Of a DNA stretch of 64,000 nucleotides, positions 1 to 11,336 are shown in pieces. The notes under the pieces are model-generated. The model worked only from the letters and a program-made list of their open reading frames with translations, was not told the DNA's origin and made no database searches. Each line of letters begins with the position of its first letter. Position 1 is the first letter of the stretch. Location: the NCBI GenBank assembly GCA_033297205.1, contig MU859256.1, positions 1 to 64,000 of the forward strand. The letters run 5' to 3'. The translations under genes were made by a program, and so were the position numbers. The DNA is from Pseudoneurospora amorphoporcata. Taxonomy: Eukaryota; Ascomycota; Sordariomycetes; Sordariales; Sordariaceae.

Positions 1-910
1 GAGGTTGAAAAAGATCAACAAGGCCTTCGAGACCAAAGAAGTTTATTAGCTGAATTGAACTACTGTTCCAAGCCCAGAAACCTGCCCTTGTCACATTACT
101 GTACAGCGATTTTACTACAGGCTATCAATAGTATATACAACCTCTACGATACTAGTATACTAGGATTCCGAACATAACATTAGGTTCCTGCCCGGGCCCC
201 TTGCGCTCCTTCTACCTGGCGCGCATGCCGGACCGGCGACTACTACTCTCTCCTCATCGAAGTGGTTACCTATAGCCGCTCTTACTCTCGGCATCGACAT
301 TAATTGGCACCAGCCCAATAGCACCCGACTCCATGTCAGGTTCGCTAATAAACCTTACACAAGAGAGGTTCGACACGCTGTTGGAGGAGTGGGCCCGAGA
401 GCGACATCTCGCCAGGACGGCTAAGAATGTAATTATCTATTTATTTACATTCTATAATAATAGTGCGATGGGTTAAAAAGCCTAAGATCGACCCAAAAGC
501 CTACCACCAGTCTTAATCTACGCAATCTAAATAAGATAGTCTCCTAGAAACGTGGGCAGCGCACGGTGAACCCGTTCAAAAATACACTAAAACCCGCGCC
601 CAAGCCCAAGACCAAGCCCAAGCCCACTAGAGATACTCCGGATGGGGAGGATGAGGGCGATGATTCCGAGGAGGACGAGGAGACTCTTACGGCACGGGCA
701 AACACTGTCCAGGAGGAGCAAGAGGCGGTTCTCAAGCCCCGACGAGTAAGTCTACTGCTACGACTAGAGCGAAAGCCGCAAATGCTAACACATGATGTAG
801 GAAGGACAGACGGCCTTGAAGGCTTGAACTCCAAATAACTACGGAGAAGGATCCCAAGTTTGGGATAATTATCCTCGACGAAGCGCAGTTCATACCATGC
901 AAATGCCGAC
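1..910 (+). pseudogene. degenerate coding remnant with a DEAQ-box helicase-like fragment
   Basis: No intact gene. On the + strand, one frame at about 823-922 reads a short peptide containing TEKDPKFGIIILDEAQF and ends at a stop. That resembles the Walker B (DEAH/DEAQ) region of SNF2-type helicases. Just upstream, a different frame (566-838) is Lys/Pro-rich and then acidic, like a disordered linker. A third stretch near 363-430 reads RFDTLLEEWARERHLA. The pieces lie in different frames, so this looks like a fragment decayed by indels. The first 178 bases are also open in one frame from the window edge. The segment at about 425-540 is AT-rich. The helicase assignment rests on one motif and is tentative; there is no sign of function. 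Confidence 0.3.
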
Positions 911-1459
911 ACTGTCACTTAAAAGATACCTAGGTATGGTGTTGCTTTTGCTGAGTTGACGTAGCTCGGTAACGCTCCTCTTCAGATTGCCAATTTGGGC
1001 AAGCATGTTATGACACATGCGGAAGGGCAACTTTTATTTGTTTGTTTTGTACCAGTAGCCAAACCTGTCGTAACTTCAACACGCAGCTAATCTGTAGTTT
1101 TGTTGTGAGTCTTTTGTAACGTATACATGTATAAGTAGACCGTTTGCTCTTTTTGCTCTGATATGACTCAACTTCAGTCACAATCTTGGTGGACATACAA
1201 AGGGAAAACACAATGACAGTATTAAAGAGTCATCTTTGTCCTCATTGAAGAACAGTATAAATATACTAACACCTCCAGCTTTAGGAAATAAAGGCATTGA
1301 AGTCGTTATCGTTCATCTACCTACATTAAAAGACATTGAAGCGAGAGCTCCGGTATATAGGACGAAGGGCCGATAACGTTCACCATACATTATACACGTA
1401 ACGCATGATCGCATCGTCATATATATAGACCATGTTCCTGTCTAGCACTATCAGATGAA
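911..1459. other. AT-rich gene-free stretch
   Basis: No convincing coding sequence or RNA gene is visible. A TATAAATA-like run occurs near 1257 and AT-rich sequence continues to about 1430, but no intact gene follows that it could serve. It separates two blocks of degenerate coding sequence. Confidence 0.4.
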
Positions 1460-2745
1460 ATCAGTCTCCTCCTCAACCTCAACAACCAGCAAACTCACCA
1501 ACCTAGCAACTCTGCGAAAGAGTCGGCATATGTTCGCGGGCACGCGGATCGCGAGCTGAAGAGGCTCGCCAAGAAGAGCAAGCGCCTAGAGAAGAAGGCA
1601 AACCGGCTCGTGCGTTGAGACCGCTGTGCCGGCTCCTATTGTCGCGCATCGAAAGCCTGATCCACGACTACACTCAGACCGTTGAGTACTTGACCACCGG
1701 ATGCGCGGCGCCTTCCTGCGAGGTGCACGGCAGAGCAAACTCAGGCAACAGGAATGCGACAGAGGATCAAGATGTGGCTCAAGAACCGACGGTGGAGCCC
1801 ATTGCGTGCCATCATGACCGCGGATCCTTCTCCAACTCCTGGTCAACAACTCCCCTTTTCACCTCCGCGTCCTCAGCGACAGCAATCTACCAGGTCCCCA
1901 TTGCGTCGCAAACAACCATCACGAGCCGCCAAGGACGTCGGTCTCGTCCGACAAAGCCTTACCGCGGCTGCCGAAGCTCCAGCTCGCTCACCTCGTCGTA
2001 GTCAGGGACTGACACTCCTCTACCGACGTCTTACGGTATGTTCTCAACATGCCGGAGCCACTCCGTTGGCAGAAGCCTTTCTACACTCTGAGATATTCGA
2101 CATCTACAAAGGCAGTCACCCGGTCAAGGCTCTGATTTGGCCGGAGCGGTATCGTCGGTGCACCTGGACTTTGCCTGATGTGCTTCAAGGGACAAGCAGA
2201 GGACCTCTTGACTGGCATGTTGGCAAAACCGACTCTGTGGCCAAGTACACCAAGGGGAAAGCCGCCGCAACTTTTTTGCGAGTTCGGTAGAACTGGAAGA
2301 CTAACCAACCCTATAATTTCGTAGAATCGTAGACCTTGAAAACAACCTCATGGATTACACATACCTCGCAAGAACAAGGAGGAGGAAAGAAGCCCAACGC
2401 CGGTTAGCATACTAACTATTCTTTTCCAGCCTCACCGATATGCCGGACTTCGAGCTCCGTCGCATCAAGATCGGCTGCCTCAACACCAACCGGGTCATGA
2501 TTAGATTCAAACCAGAGGTGCGTGGAAAGGAAAGGAGATCGACATTCAGGCATCCGACGACAAGAAGTTCAGCAAACGGCTCATCACCCGAGAGTTGTCC
2601 AAGTCTTGCACGTTCTGTGGCGAGGAGAGTCATTCGGCTTGGACCTGCATCAACCGCAGAGTCTACAGCCTCGGTCCCCCCACACCGACTTCATTCTTCT
2701 CGGTACCCCCGGCCAGCCTGAGATGTCTCCCGAGTTCATCAAAGG
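1460..2745 (+). pseudogene. degenerate gag/ORF1-like remnant with a CCHC zinc knuckle
   Basis: Several protein-like stretches occur on the + strand in different frames. At about 1480-1620 there is a Lys/Arg-rich helix (RELKRLAKKSKRLEKKANR) ending at TGA. At about 2085-2290 a Trp-containing stretch reads KALIWPERYRRCTWTLP. At about 2440-2520 comes RRIKIGCLNTNRVMIRFKPE, and at about 2540-2680 another frame contains SCTFCGEESHSAWTC. The last matches the zinc-knuckle spacing C-x2-C-x4-H-x4-C used by retroelement gag/ORF1 proteins and some RNA-binding proteins. No single frame joins them, and no intron boundaries do so convincingly. A decayed retroelement first ORF is the best guess; a decayed host zinc-knuckle gene is the alternative. 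Confidence 0.4.
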
Positions 2746-5159
2746 GGTAAATAGCTTGCTCAAGACATCAAGTGAAAGGGCAGGCAGAGTTGCAGGAGGA
2801 ATGGAATCCTTTCCCTGCGTGTGAATATAAGCCAACAGCAATGTGCCACTTGGCGCCTGACCATGGCGTCCTGTTCTACGTCTTCTTTTGCTATAGCGGT
2901 TTCTCGTTCTTCCTAGTAGGTCAGATCTTGCACAGGGAAAGGGGAAGTATGCTCTCCCCGGGTTCATCGGCATGGCGCCGTCGATGGACTCCATCATATT
3001 ATTCCTAAGACAGCAGTCACGTCTCTCGCCCTTCCTAAGGGTCGGATATGAAGAGGTCGCCGATGACAATAGCCTAGATTGCGCGTCGATGATTGGATAT
3101 TCTCCTGCTCTTCTTCTCCGTCGACATTGATGGTTGAAGTTGGGTCGATGAGAACTCGGAAGCGTCCGCTTCGGAGCATTTAGCGTGTCGGCCCAAGCTA
3201 TGACAACACATGGCTTGCGTTAGTATGTGCTTTTCACGGAACGGAGCAGGGGTTTGGTAATTGAAGGACTCAAGAAGGCTTTATGCGACAGGCTGGCCAT
3301 GCACCATTGCTGTCGCAAGCTGAAAACATGGTACAAAGAGACCGGGTTAAGGGGGCACCAGCACACTGGCAATGCCAGATAGATACCTTAGGTAGCCAGA
3401 CGTAAAGGTGTTTGGTCGGGTACTCAAGAAGGACGGTTCCGAAGTTGGTGGCAGGTAGTTCGGTCAGCAAATAACGTGCGAAGTTGCGACCTCTTGGGGG
3501 AAATCAGACAGGTGCGAGATCACGGACGGCGTAAACTTAAGGTAGGATCTGTTCCACCAAAAACACAGTGGAGATGTTGGATGGGGAGCGGAAGTTGCTG
3601 TTCATCCTCTCTGCAGGTCAGTCGTTCCTGCATGTGCAGTGTCCAAGACTCCAAGCCCTTGGGAAGGAGCCTTGCAGATTTGGCTTTCCTGCCTCCCCCG
3701 CCAGCGGCACTTCTTGCTGCTGGAAGATTCTTGCTTTTTCCCAAACTTCCACTTCATGTCCTCTTTTGAAGGCAGTGTTGACCCTTTCCTTTCGACCACC
3801 TCGACTAAGGTAGCTAAGCGGCCGCAAGCACTTCCCTTAACCTGAAGCGAGCAGCATTAAGTCGCGTCAGACCGCATCTTCTATGGTATTCCCAAATCAC
3901 CATCTTCCCCGCGCGCGAAGGATAGTTGTTGACCATCGTACATCCAACTAGGCAACACCGAAGCGCACCATAGGAAGACCACATGCTCGCGCTCCTTGTC
4001 GATCCAGGAAGACGCCTCCTCAATCTCAACTTTACCTTCCTTTCACTTCGAAGCCAGCCGCTCTGGGTGCTCCCAGCCACAGGCCCAGAAGCTGGTTGCG
4101 AGCCCATCATCACCCATATATATCCATACCTCTCCCTACCATGTAACCCACTGGACATGACCGACGATGAACCGTGGCTCACCTACGCTGTGCCGTCAAG
4201 ACACTCCGAGCTTCCACCGCCAAAGAAAAGTCGAGAAGAGCGTCAACCAGTCTGGTGTGAACCAGTATCTCTGGCTGAGAATGTCTAGTCGACTTCGTCA
4301 GTAGAGGCTGAAGCACTCGAGATCGTTGATAAGACGATGCTGCTCTCCGAATCCTTCCACGTTGTGGTGAAGGAAGCACCATATGCAGAAGAAGCTCCTG
4401 GGATTTTTGGCGGTACCTCGGAGAGCAGAGGCGTGATCCATGGACATCTAAGCCTCGCCAGTCAGTGGATTAGCCTGTGATGGGCACTGGTGCTGCGCAC
4501 GCACTGGTGGTGCATGCACGGCTGGCATCTACCATCAGCCACCGAGTCCTACGGCCATTAGCCAATGACATCGCACGCACGCACCAGTGGGCCTCGGTCT
4601 GGATCCAGGGCATGGCTCAGCCCTACCTTATATCCAGACCGCACACCTCCCTCTCCCTTTCCTTCTCCTCGTACAACTACGCATATCATACCTACCCCCT
4701 ACCCTTGGCCTTGCACCGTGATATCGCCGAAAAGAGCTCTGGAGGTTTGGTGGAGTAGAGGAAGATACTGGATATATCCTGGAAAGACCTAGTCACTCCA
4801 TTTGGTTTGTCCCTCGAAGACAATAGCGCATTCGCCGGTCCGGAAGATAGAAATAACCACAACTTTAGCTAAATTTTTTCAAACATCGACGACACCATTA
4901 CCGAACACTCCGATACAAGCCTTTCAATTTCGCCGACAATAATTCCGACTACCCCCTATAGCCTTTGCTAGAAACGGAAAAAAGAACATCAAACAAAGGC
5001 GTAAGCTCTAGGTCCTACATCGCGGATATCCAGGTCGTTCGCTTCAAAGGTCATGGCCAGAATCACCAAACCCGCGCCCAACTACGCGGGCCTCCGGTTT
5101 CGGGCTAAGGACGAGACTTTTCGGGTTGCTCGATTTTAAAATTTCAGCGAAAGAGAATC
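2746..5159. other. gene-poor stretch without a supported gene
   Basis: Only short, overlapping, unrecognised open frames are present. A 43-codon ATG frame at 4158-4289 on the + strand is the most protein-like but has no recognisable motif. Nothing else is supported. Confidence 0.4.
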
Positions 5160-6495
5160 GGTTTCTTGCTCAACAAGGACGGAAGACCGGGCGGCATAAC
5201 TTTTGTCTTTGATGTCCGTCCTGCCTGTACCTGGGAGTTTTCCTTGGCGGTACAATATCTAATCATCTTTTCCTTTCAGTACTTATCTCTTTGGTTACCT
5301 TACTATAGCTATCACAATGTCACTACACAATTAACACACAAGCCAGAGCGTTTCGGTCTCACTGTCCCAGTGCCAGAAACTCCTGGAATTTATCCCACAG
5401 CTGACACAGACGCACCAGTAGTCACCAACGTTGTGACCGTGATTGATGCCCCGGCTGGGGTATCGATGATGGCTCCTGTTGGATACAATGGTTACTCGAG
5501 ACAACGACCAGAGGAACAGACGGGCACTAAGTGAAGGCGAGCAGGCTAAGGCTGCGATGTCGTGAACGACAAGCTGGTGGGTGGGTACCATCATGGATGT
5601 TTCCCGCGTATTATAGGCCGGGTTATATAAAAATGAGAAGATTAGAAAGCCCTCGAAACATGCAGATTATCACTCTGATCAATATCCGTGAGTACTACAA
5701 CGCTGACGTCTGGTGGTCGGATCTTCCCGATTTGCCCTCGCACACCTCGTGGCAGTCAGGGACGTAAACCGGCTCGTACACCCGCAAGGAGCCAACCTGT
5801 CAAGGCTCCTGTTCAAAGCATCACTCCTATCCCGGTGCTGGTAATTCTGGCACAAGCTTTGTTGCGAATTCAACAATTGCAGCAGAACAGATCCGACAGG
5901 CCTTAAACAACTTTGAGGCCGGAAGACCTCGATCCAGAGCCAGGCGGTCACCCTGAGTAACTGCCCACTACTCACGTCCTATTGAGCATGAGGTTGACTC
6001 CTTCGCCTCCTTTCCAATTCCTCCTGCCGGATCGACATTCGCTTACTGTGTCGATCCCGGCTACAGAAACCGCTTCTCGCCATCCTTCAAGGAGGAAGCA
6101 AACACAAACCCGGAGAACAAGAAGCAGACCGCCGGTGCCACCACAGACAGCGCCGCCGATAACCACCTGCTCTCATCACGACTTCCACCCCGGCACCATT
6201 GCCTGCTCACCAGGGCGAGGTCAACCAGGTCCTAGCCAAGAAAGGACGCAAGGCAAGACTCATCAAACAAGGGTCTCGCCTTGAAGAAGACTCCAAAAAG
6301 GTAAAACGGACCAAAAAATATGTCGATCAAGAGCTAGCGAAGCTGGAAAAGAAGGACAGCAAGAAGGGCAAGAAGCAGCAAGAAGATGGCCAAGCTGTTG
6401 GAGACGGAAAGAGGTGTGCCAAGGATGACACCTTTGTCACTGTCGAGGAGATTGATCCAAGCGTGGAGGAAGAAGTTATGTGGGACGAGCATTGA
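5160..6495 (+). pseudogene. multi-frame relic of an unrecognised protein gene
   Basis: Consecutive + strand stretches look coding but sit in different frames. About 5330-5534 reads Pro/Val-rich sequence ending in TAA-less TGA. About 5762-5906 (GRKPARTPARSQPVKAPV) hands over near 5840 to another frame containing AAEQIRQALNNFEAGRPRS. That frame hits TGA at 5954-5956 and then continues protein-like (VDSFASFPIPPAGSTFAY) to about 6170. A third frame then encodes a Lys/Glu-rich helix and an acidic tail, ending at TGA 6493-6495. The handovers are too close for introns, so at least two frameshifts and one stop are implied. The TGA could derive from a CGA codon by a C-to-T transition. I do not recognise the family. 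Confidence 0.4.
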
Positions 6496-7903
6496 GCCTA
6501 CCTCTTCCGGTGTAAGCAACGTCGGGGAAGTCAACAATGCAAATCTGGAATAGCCGTCTGCGAGGTTGACTAACTTGGCTTTCAGCTCATCAACGGCTGG
6601 AACATTGGGATTTTGGGTCCTCGCGTACGGAACATCTCTCTTCGTACCCTGCCCATTGGTCCGGTGGCAGCTGATTGATGCCCGGTCAGTAGCATCACCT
6701 GTGTCTTCGTGGCTTTGACTGCTGGTTGACCAGTCACTAACTAGACATGGCATTCAGGATGCCGCTACCAACAACTTGGAGAAGTGGGAAAAACTGCAGT
6801 GGTACGCGCCTGCGAAGGACTCAAGGATGGCCTGCATGTGCATTGTCTGGCAGTTGTGTTTTGCGGAAATAAAATCATGTGGTGTTTGTAAATTCCCGTC
6901 CATGGTCATGGATTGTGTCGTTGAGTGTTGTCCATCTCAAGCTTCCAGCTTGAATGTTTTCTCATCGGGTGAGAAGTTTGAGCTTGATCCTGCAACTGCT
7001 TGCCATCCAGTTACTTGAGAATCCCAGGGTCAGCTCACCATCAAAGAATAGTCCGTCCTGGTGATTTTCTGGCTTACAGTTGCGCCTTCCTCTTCTTGAA
7101 CTGAATCCTCTTTTCTCGATCCTTCCGTTGCGTGACGTTGGGCTACGGCTTTATGATCATCGCTCCTTCCCCTGCAACTTCACCAAGTTCATCTCCAGCT
7201 ACCATGGGAGTGAATGGGAAGGAAGGATGTTTGCTGTGCCCTGTTGCTGCCTTTTCCACGCATGCACTGTGATGTATGCCATCGGAAATTACAAGAGGCT
7301 GACCGACTGAGGCGACGGAAGCCACCAAATCACCATCACCGGATTTGGCTTGGCATGGGATTCTCTCTTCTTCCCAGAGCATCTCCTGCATCTTAGACTG
7401 GAGGTCTGACGTGCACGTGATCCACCCCGATTTACTGCATGATATCCTTTAGCCGCCAAAAGATTCACAAGACACTCCTGCCGCCCCGTTCGGTGCGAGG
7501 AGACAAAGAAAACCAGGTACGTACACTAACCCCAAAACCCTCAAATAGCGCCGACAATACTACTTCCTTTGCTACGATCGACTAGACTAACAAAGGGATA
7601 TTATGCCAGGTGCTGCTCCATTGAAGCAAAAGCACATTACCGCCGACAATCTTGTCATCTTGTCATCGAGTCCGCACTTGGATCCCGAACCGAATTCCAC
7701 CTTCATCGACACCTCTCTCTACCTACCTCTATCTACCGTAGCCTACTCTTCACCCCGAGACCGGTAACAACGAATCACTCAACACAACCAGTAACTACCT
7801 AACACCACACCAACCTCTCAAACAAACCTCCAACCCCATCCTCAAACAACCAACACACTTCCCATTCCACGACGCTCCCAAGTTTCAACCTTTATAATTA
7901 CAA
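6496..7903. other. intergenic stretch, no supported gene
   Basis: No convincing coding frame is visible. The last 300 bases before 7904 are rich in ACC/CAA and CT-rich runs, typical of a fungal 5' leader, and probably belong to the promoter and leader of the small membrane protein gene at 7904. Confidence 0.4.
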
Positions 7904-8350
7904 ATGGCTCCAGCCCACAACCCACAAGATGCACATGAATACGACGCCTACATCCCCGCGACAACCCTGCAGCACGTCCCCGTCTACGGCTGGGTTTTGA
8001 TATCTCTCCTCTTCGTCATCTTGCTTGGCTCCTACATCCTCGGACAATGCTTAACTTGGGGACAACCGACCCTCACAGAAAAGGAGTGGCGGAGGAGGAG
8101 AGAACAAGAGATGGAGGAGGTGGAGAGGCAGAAAAGGATGGATGGGTTGAGGAACGGTCATGGGGGTGGGGGTGGAAGTGGGAATGGAAATGGGAATGGG
8201 AATGGGAAAGGTGCTTCTGGGCGGGTTCACGTTGATCGGGTTGCACATGGGATTGGTGGGATGAGTCACGGTGGAATGGGAGGTGGAAGTCGGCTTAGTG
8301 GAAGTACGTTGGGGAAAGCACAAGGAAGGGGAGTGCCTTTGGGCAAGTGA
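7904..8350 (+). CDS. small single-pass membrane protein with Gly/Asn-rich tail
   Basis: A 148-residue single-exon frame starts at the ATG in a good context (ACAAATGGCTCC) and ends in TGA. A hydrophobic segment at about residues 27-50 (GWVLISLLFVILLGSYILG) is followed by a charged Arg/Glu helix (about 57-75) and then a Gly/Asn/His-rich low-complexity tail. The tail is encoded partly by a GGGAAT-type minisatellite near 8160-8210. One membrane pass with a charged cytosolic coil is the likely topology; it is not a cleavable signal peptide, because the segment is internal. I do not recognise the family. The protein-like N-terminal half and the clear leader upstream argue that it is real; the Gly/Asn tail is likely variable between strains. 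Confidence 0.6.
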   Translation: MAPAHNPQDAHEYDAYIPATTLQHVPVYGWVLISLLFVILLGSYILGQCLTWGQPTLTEKEWRRRREQEMEEVERQKRMDGLRNGHGGGGGSGNGNGNGNGKGASGRVHVDRVAHGIGGMSHGGMGGGSRLSGSTLGKAQGRGVPLGK

Positions 8351-9178
8351 AAGCGGGAGAGAGGGCATCGTTGATGTTTGGGGGGGAAAGTTTAACCCGG
8401 AGCTGGGAAGCGATGAACGGAGAAATGAACGATTGGATGAGGACGATGAAGAGGGAGTGGAGAGAAGTTGCTCCATGTTGACTATTCGATTCTCTGGTCA
8501 TGTATCGGGATAACGTTTGAGGCGTTGGGAAGTGATAAGAGGAGGAATGACTGTCATGTGGATGAGGTAACGTAGTTGTTGTGAGTCACGATGAGTCACG
8601 AAAAAGTCAAGTAGAGAAGAGGGGAATTTCGCGGTTCTTGTCTTCCGAAGTTCAGAGAAATCTTTTCATACGACATGGAAATATATGGAGCAAGATATCA
8701 AGCATGATGAGAGATGAAGTTGTACACACATAAAAAGTCCAAATTGTAATAATCCACGACCGCTCCGTCATCTTTTCCGCTGTGGCTGCTTGCAGCTGCT
8801 ATGTAAAACTTCAAGGTATCAGGTATCCGCCCAATGTATGCTATGTAAGGTATGCAATTTGTGATAAGTACTGGACATGTAAAAAAAACCAAAAAAAGAG
8901 AGAGTGACAAGGAAATGTGTCAGGAGAGGTGAGTTGAGAGTCAAGTGCCCCGACTGGTATCATCCATCCGCCTATCCATCTATAATATCTTCGCCTTCGC
9001 CAGCCATATGTAATTGTTTCGCCCTTGTTGTATGTATGCTTCTCGTGAAATGTTTTCGTGATTTTGCTCGTTCGTAATTCGTCGTAAGTCATCAAGTTAT
9101 CGCCTCCACCACTTCCATCTCCCCAACCCGTCCTTCTCATCACTTCTCTCCCGCAAATCCTCCTCCACCGTATCCCAC
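8351..9178. other. convergent intergenic region
   Basis: This lies between the 3' ends of the membrane protein gene (+) and the lipase gene (-). It is AT-richer than its flanks and should hold both 3' untranslated regions. No coding frame is supported. Confidence 0.5.
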
Positions 9179-11336
9179 TCAATACCCCCTAGCAGTCACC
9201 GCCCCCACCGCAAGCGTCTCAATCCTGCCCTTATACAACTTCATAACATGCATCAATGGATCTCCCCAGACCACCTCCCTCAACATGTTTTCGCTGGGCA
9301 CCACATGGGCCACCACACCCTCATTTAGTCTTTCCTCAACTGTCTTCCCTTTGCCCTTTAGCCTGGACTTGGGGTCGCCTGACCTAAGAACCACAAGACG
9401 ACCGGCGGGGGAGAGCGTCGAGGCGGGGAGTTTCCATGTTGGTCCTGAGGACGAGGAGGACGACGAAGAAGAGGAGGTGGTGTGGCTACTGGAGACGGAG
9501 GAGGCGGTTGTCGAAGTGGTGGTTAGCGCGGAACTGGCGGAGGAGGTGGATGTGCGGCTGCGAGAACTGCTGCGGTGGGAGGAACCCGAGGAAGAAGAGG
9601 AGGTATGGTGGCTTGAGCTGGAACTGCTTCGTCGTTCGGTATTCCTGGTATCTGTTGACTTGCCGGATTTCGACGACTGCAGCGATGACCTTGAGGACTT
9701 TTGGCCGGCTGCCTTCATCCGCGTGTTCAGATCCGAAGAACTGCTCGGTCCTTTGCGACTCGTCGCCCTGGAGAGCGTGTTCACCGAAGGCGCGGGCGAG
9801 GCGTACAACTCCAGCAGACTCTTCACGTAAGCCTTGTCCGCGCGAGCCACCGGATCGCCCTCGTTCAGGAACGTCAGGAACAAGCTCTTCTTCAGCTCTG
9901 GCCTCCTCTCGTAGTCCTCCGGCTTCTTCAAGGGAATGATGCTGATAGGCGGCGTGCCGAACGTGACGCAGTGAACGCGCTTGAAACATGCAGCTACCGC
10001 CGTCAACTCGCTTTGAGCCTCCTTTGTCGTCGAGAGAATGTGGCTGTACAGCAATGCGGCGACGGCGCCACCGGCACTGTGGCCGGTGATGAGTAGCGAG
10101 TAGGATGATCGACTGGGATCCTCCTCGAGGAGTTGGCGAAGTCGACGAGCGACAGGCTGGACCATACTTCGAGCGACGTCGAGGAAGCCGGCGTGGCAGA
10201 GGTTACCGGGATCATCGAGGAATCCTTCGGGAGAGGTGGGATTGGAGTTGAGGTTCACGGCCCAGTCCATGAAGGTTGCTGTGCCGCGGATGGCGAAGAC
10301 GATGGTGTTGACGTAGTCCATGGGAACGGATTTGATGACCATGGCTTTGGCGCCGGTTCGCCAGTCGGCATCGACGTGGGCGTCTCGCTCGGCGCCCTTG
10401 GGCTTCTCGTAGACTCGCTCGGAGTATTGGGCGGCGAGGCAGAGCAGAGGCCAGGTGGGGATGTATCTATGAGTGTGAGTAAGTTGGCCAATATGAAGTG
10501 ACGGTCATGACCTACAGTCTCAAAGGAGGCAGGTCGGTAGGTAACCTCGAGTTGGCATAGAGGTCCACCTTGGCAAAGTAACCACCCGAGTTTGTTGACG
10601 ACGAATGCTCCCGATGCTCCCTGTCCCGATGTTCCCTGGAATGCGAACTACTCCTCCGAAGTCCCGACTTGACTACCGACCTCGATCCAACGATACTCGA
10701 TGAGGGCGGATATGATGTTTCCTGGACGGCCGGCTTCCACGTGAAGTGTTCCTTCTCATTCCCACTAATCTGGTTCAGATCGATCCTCGTCAAGACGTCA
10801 TTTAGTCGACCGGAGATCTGGTCGTAGAGGGCAGCACTCTGGTTGAGGAGCTGGGTCTTGTTGTCGGGCCAATGTGAAAGCGATTCCTCGAAACCGCCGT
10901 GGACGAGGCTTGGCACTTGGGAGATATCTGATGCCACCTCCATGACCGCCCCGACGGGCATCTTGGTGAGAGACCCGGTGCTGTTCTTTGGTGGCGGAAT
11001 CGGTGGTGTTGACTGGATGAGTTGCGGCGGTGGGGAATTTGGTCCCGGAGTGCCGAGATAGTAGTGATGTTGGTTGACGATGATGGGTTGCGGTGAAGAA
11101 GGAGTCCATCCTGGCGGCGATGGGAGGAGGCCGGCGGGTTCGAATGCTTGACCCTGTTGCCAGTCATGCGGCGAGTAGGCTGGAGGTGGTGGAAGGGCGG
11201 CATAGTAATGCTTCGAGGGCGAGCCGGAAACCTGCCGGTCACGTTGACCTCGACTTGAAAGGTGAGGAGGTGGTGTCGGTGTGTCTCTGTTGTCTTTCTT
11301 GGGTTTCTTTGACCGACCAAAGAAGAGGAAACCCAT
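9179..11336 (-). CDS. class 3 lipase-family alpha/beta hydrolase
   Basis: Two exons, 11336-10516 and 10466-9179, joined across a 49-bp intron (donor GTAGGT, branch CTTAC, acceptor CATAG), give about 702 residues. The first roughly 270 residues are Pro/Ser-rich and disordered. They begin MGFLFFGRSKKPKK, with no signal peptide, so the enzyme is probably intracellular. The catalytic domain starts around residue 300. FAIRGT is the oxyanion-hole region of the class 3 (Rhizomucor-type) lipase fold, and GHSAGG at about 402-407 is the nucleophile elbow with Ser at about 404. A Ser/Thr-rich insert of about 130 residues follows before the C-terminal end, which reads GDPLMHVMKLYKGRIE. Candidate Asp and His catalytic partners lie after the elbow but I cannot fix them. 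The substrate is unknown; an acylglycerol or phospholipid is the family expectation. Confidence 0.85.
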
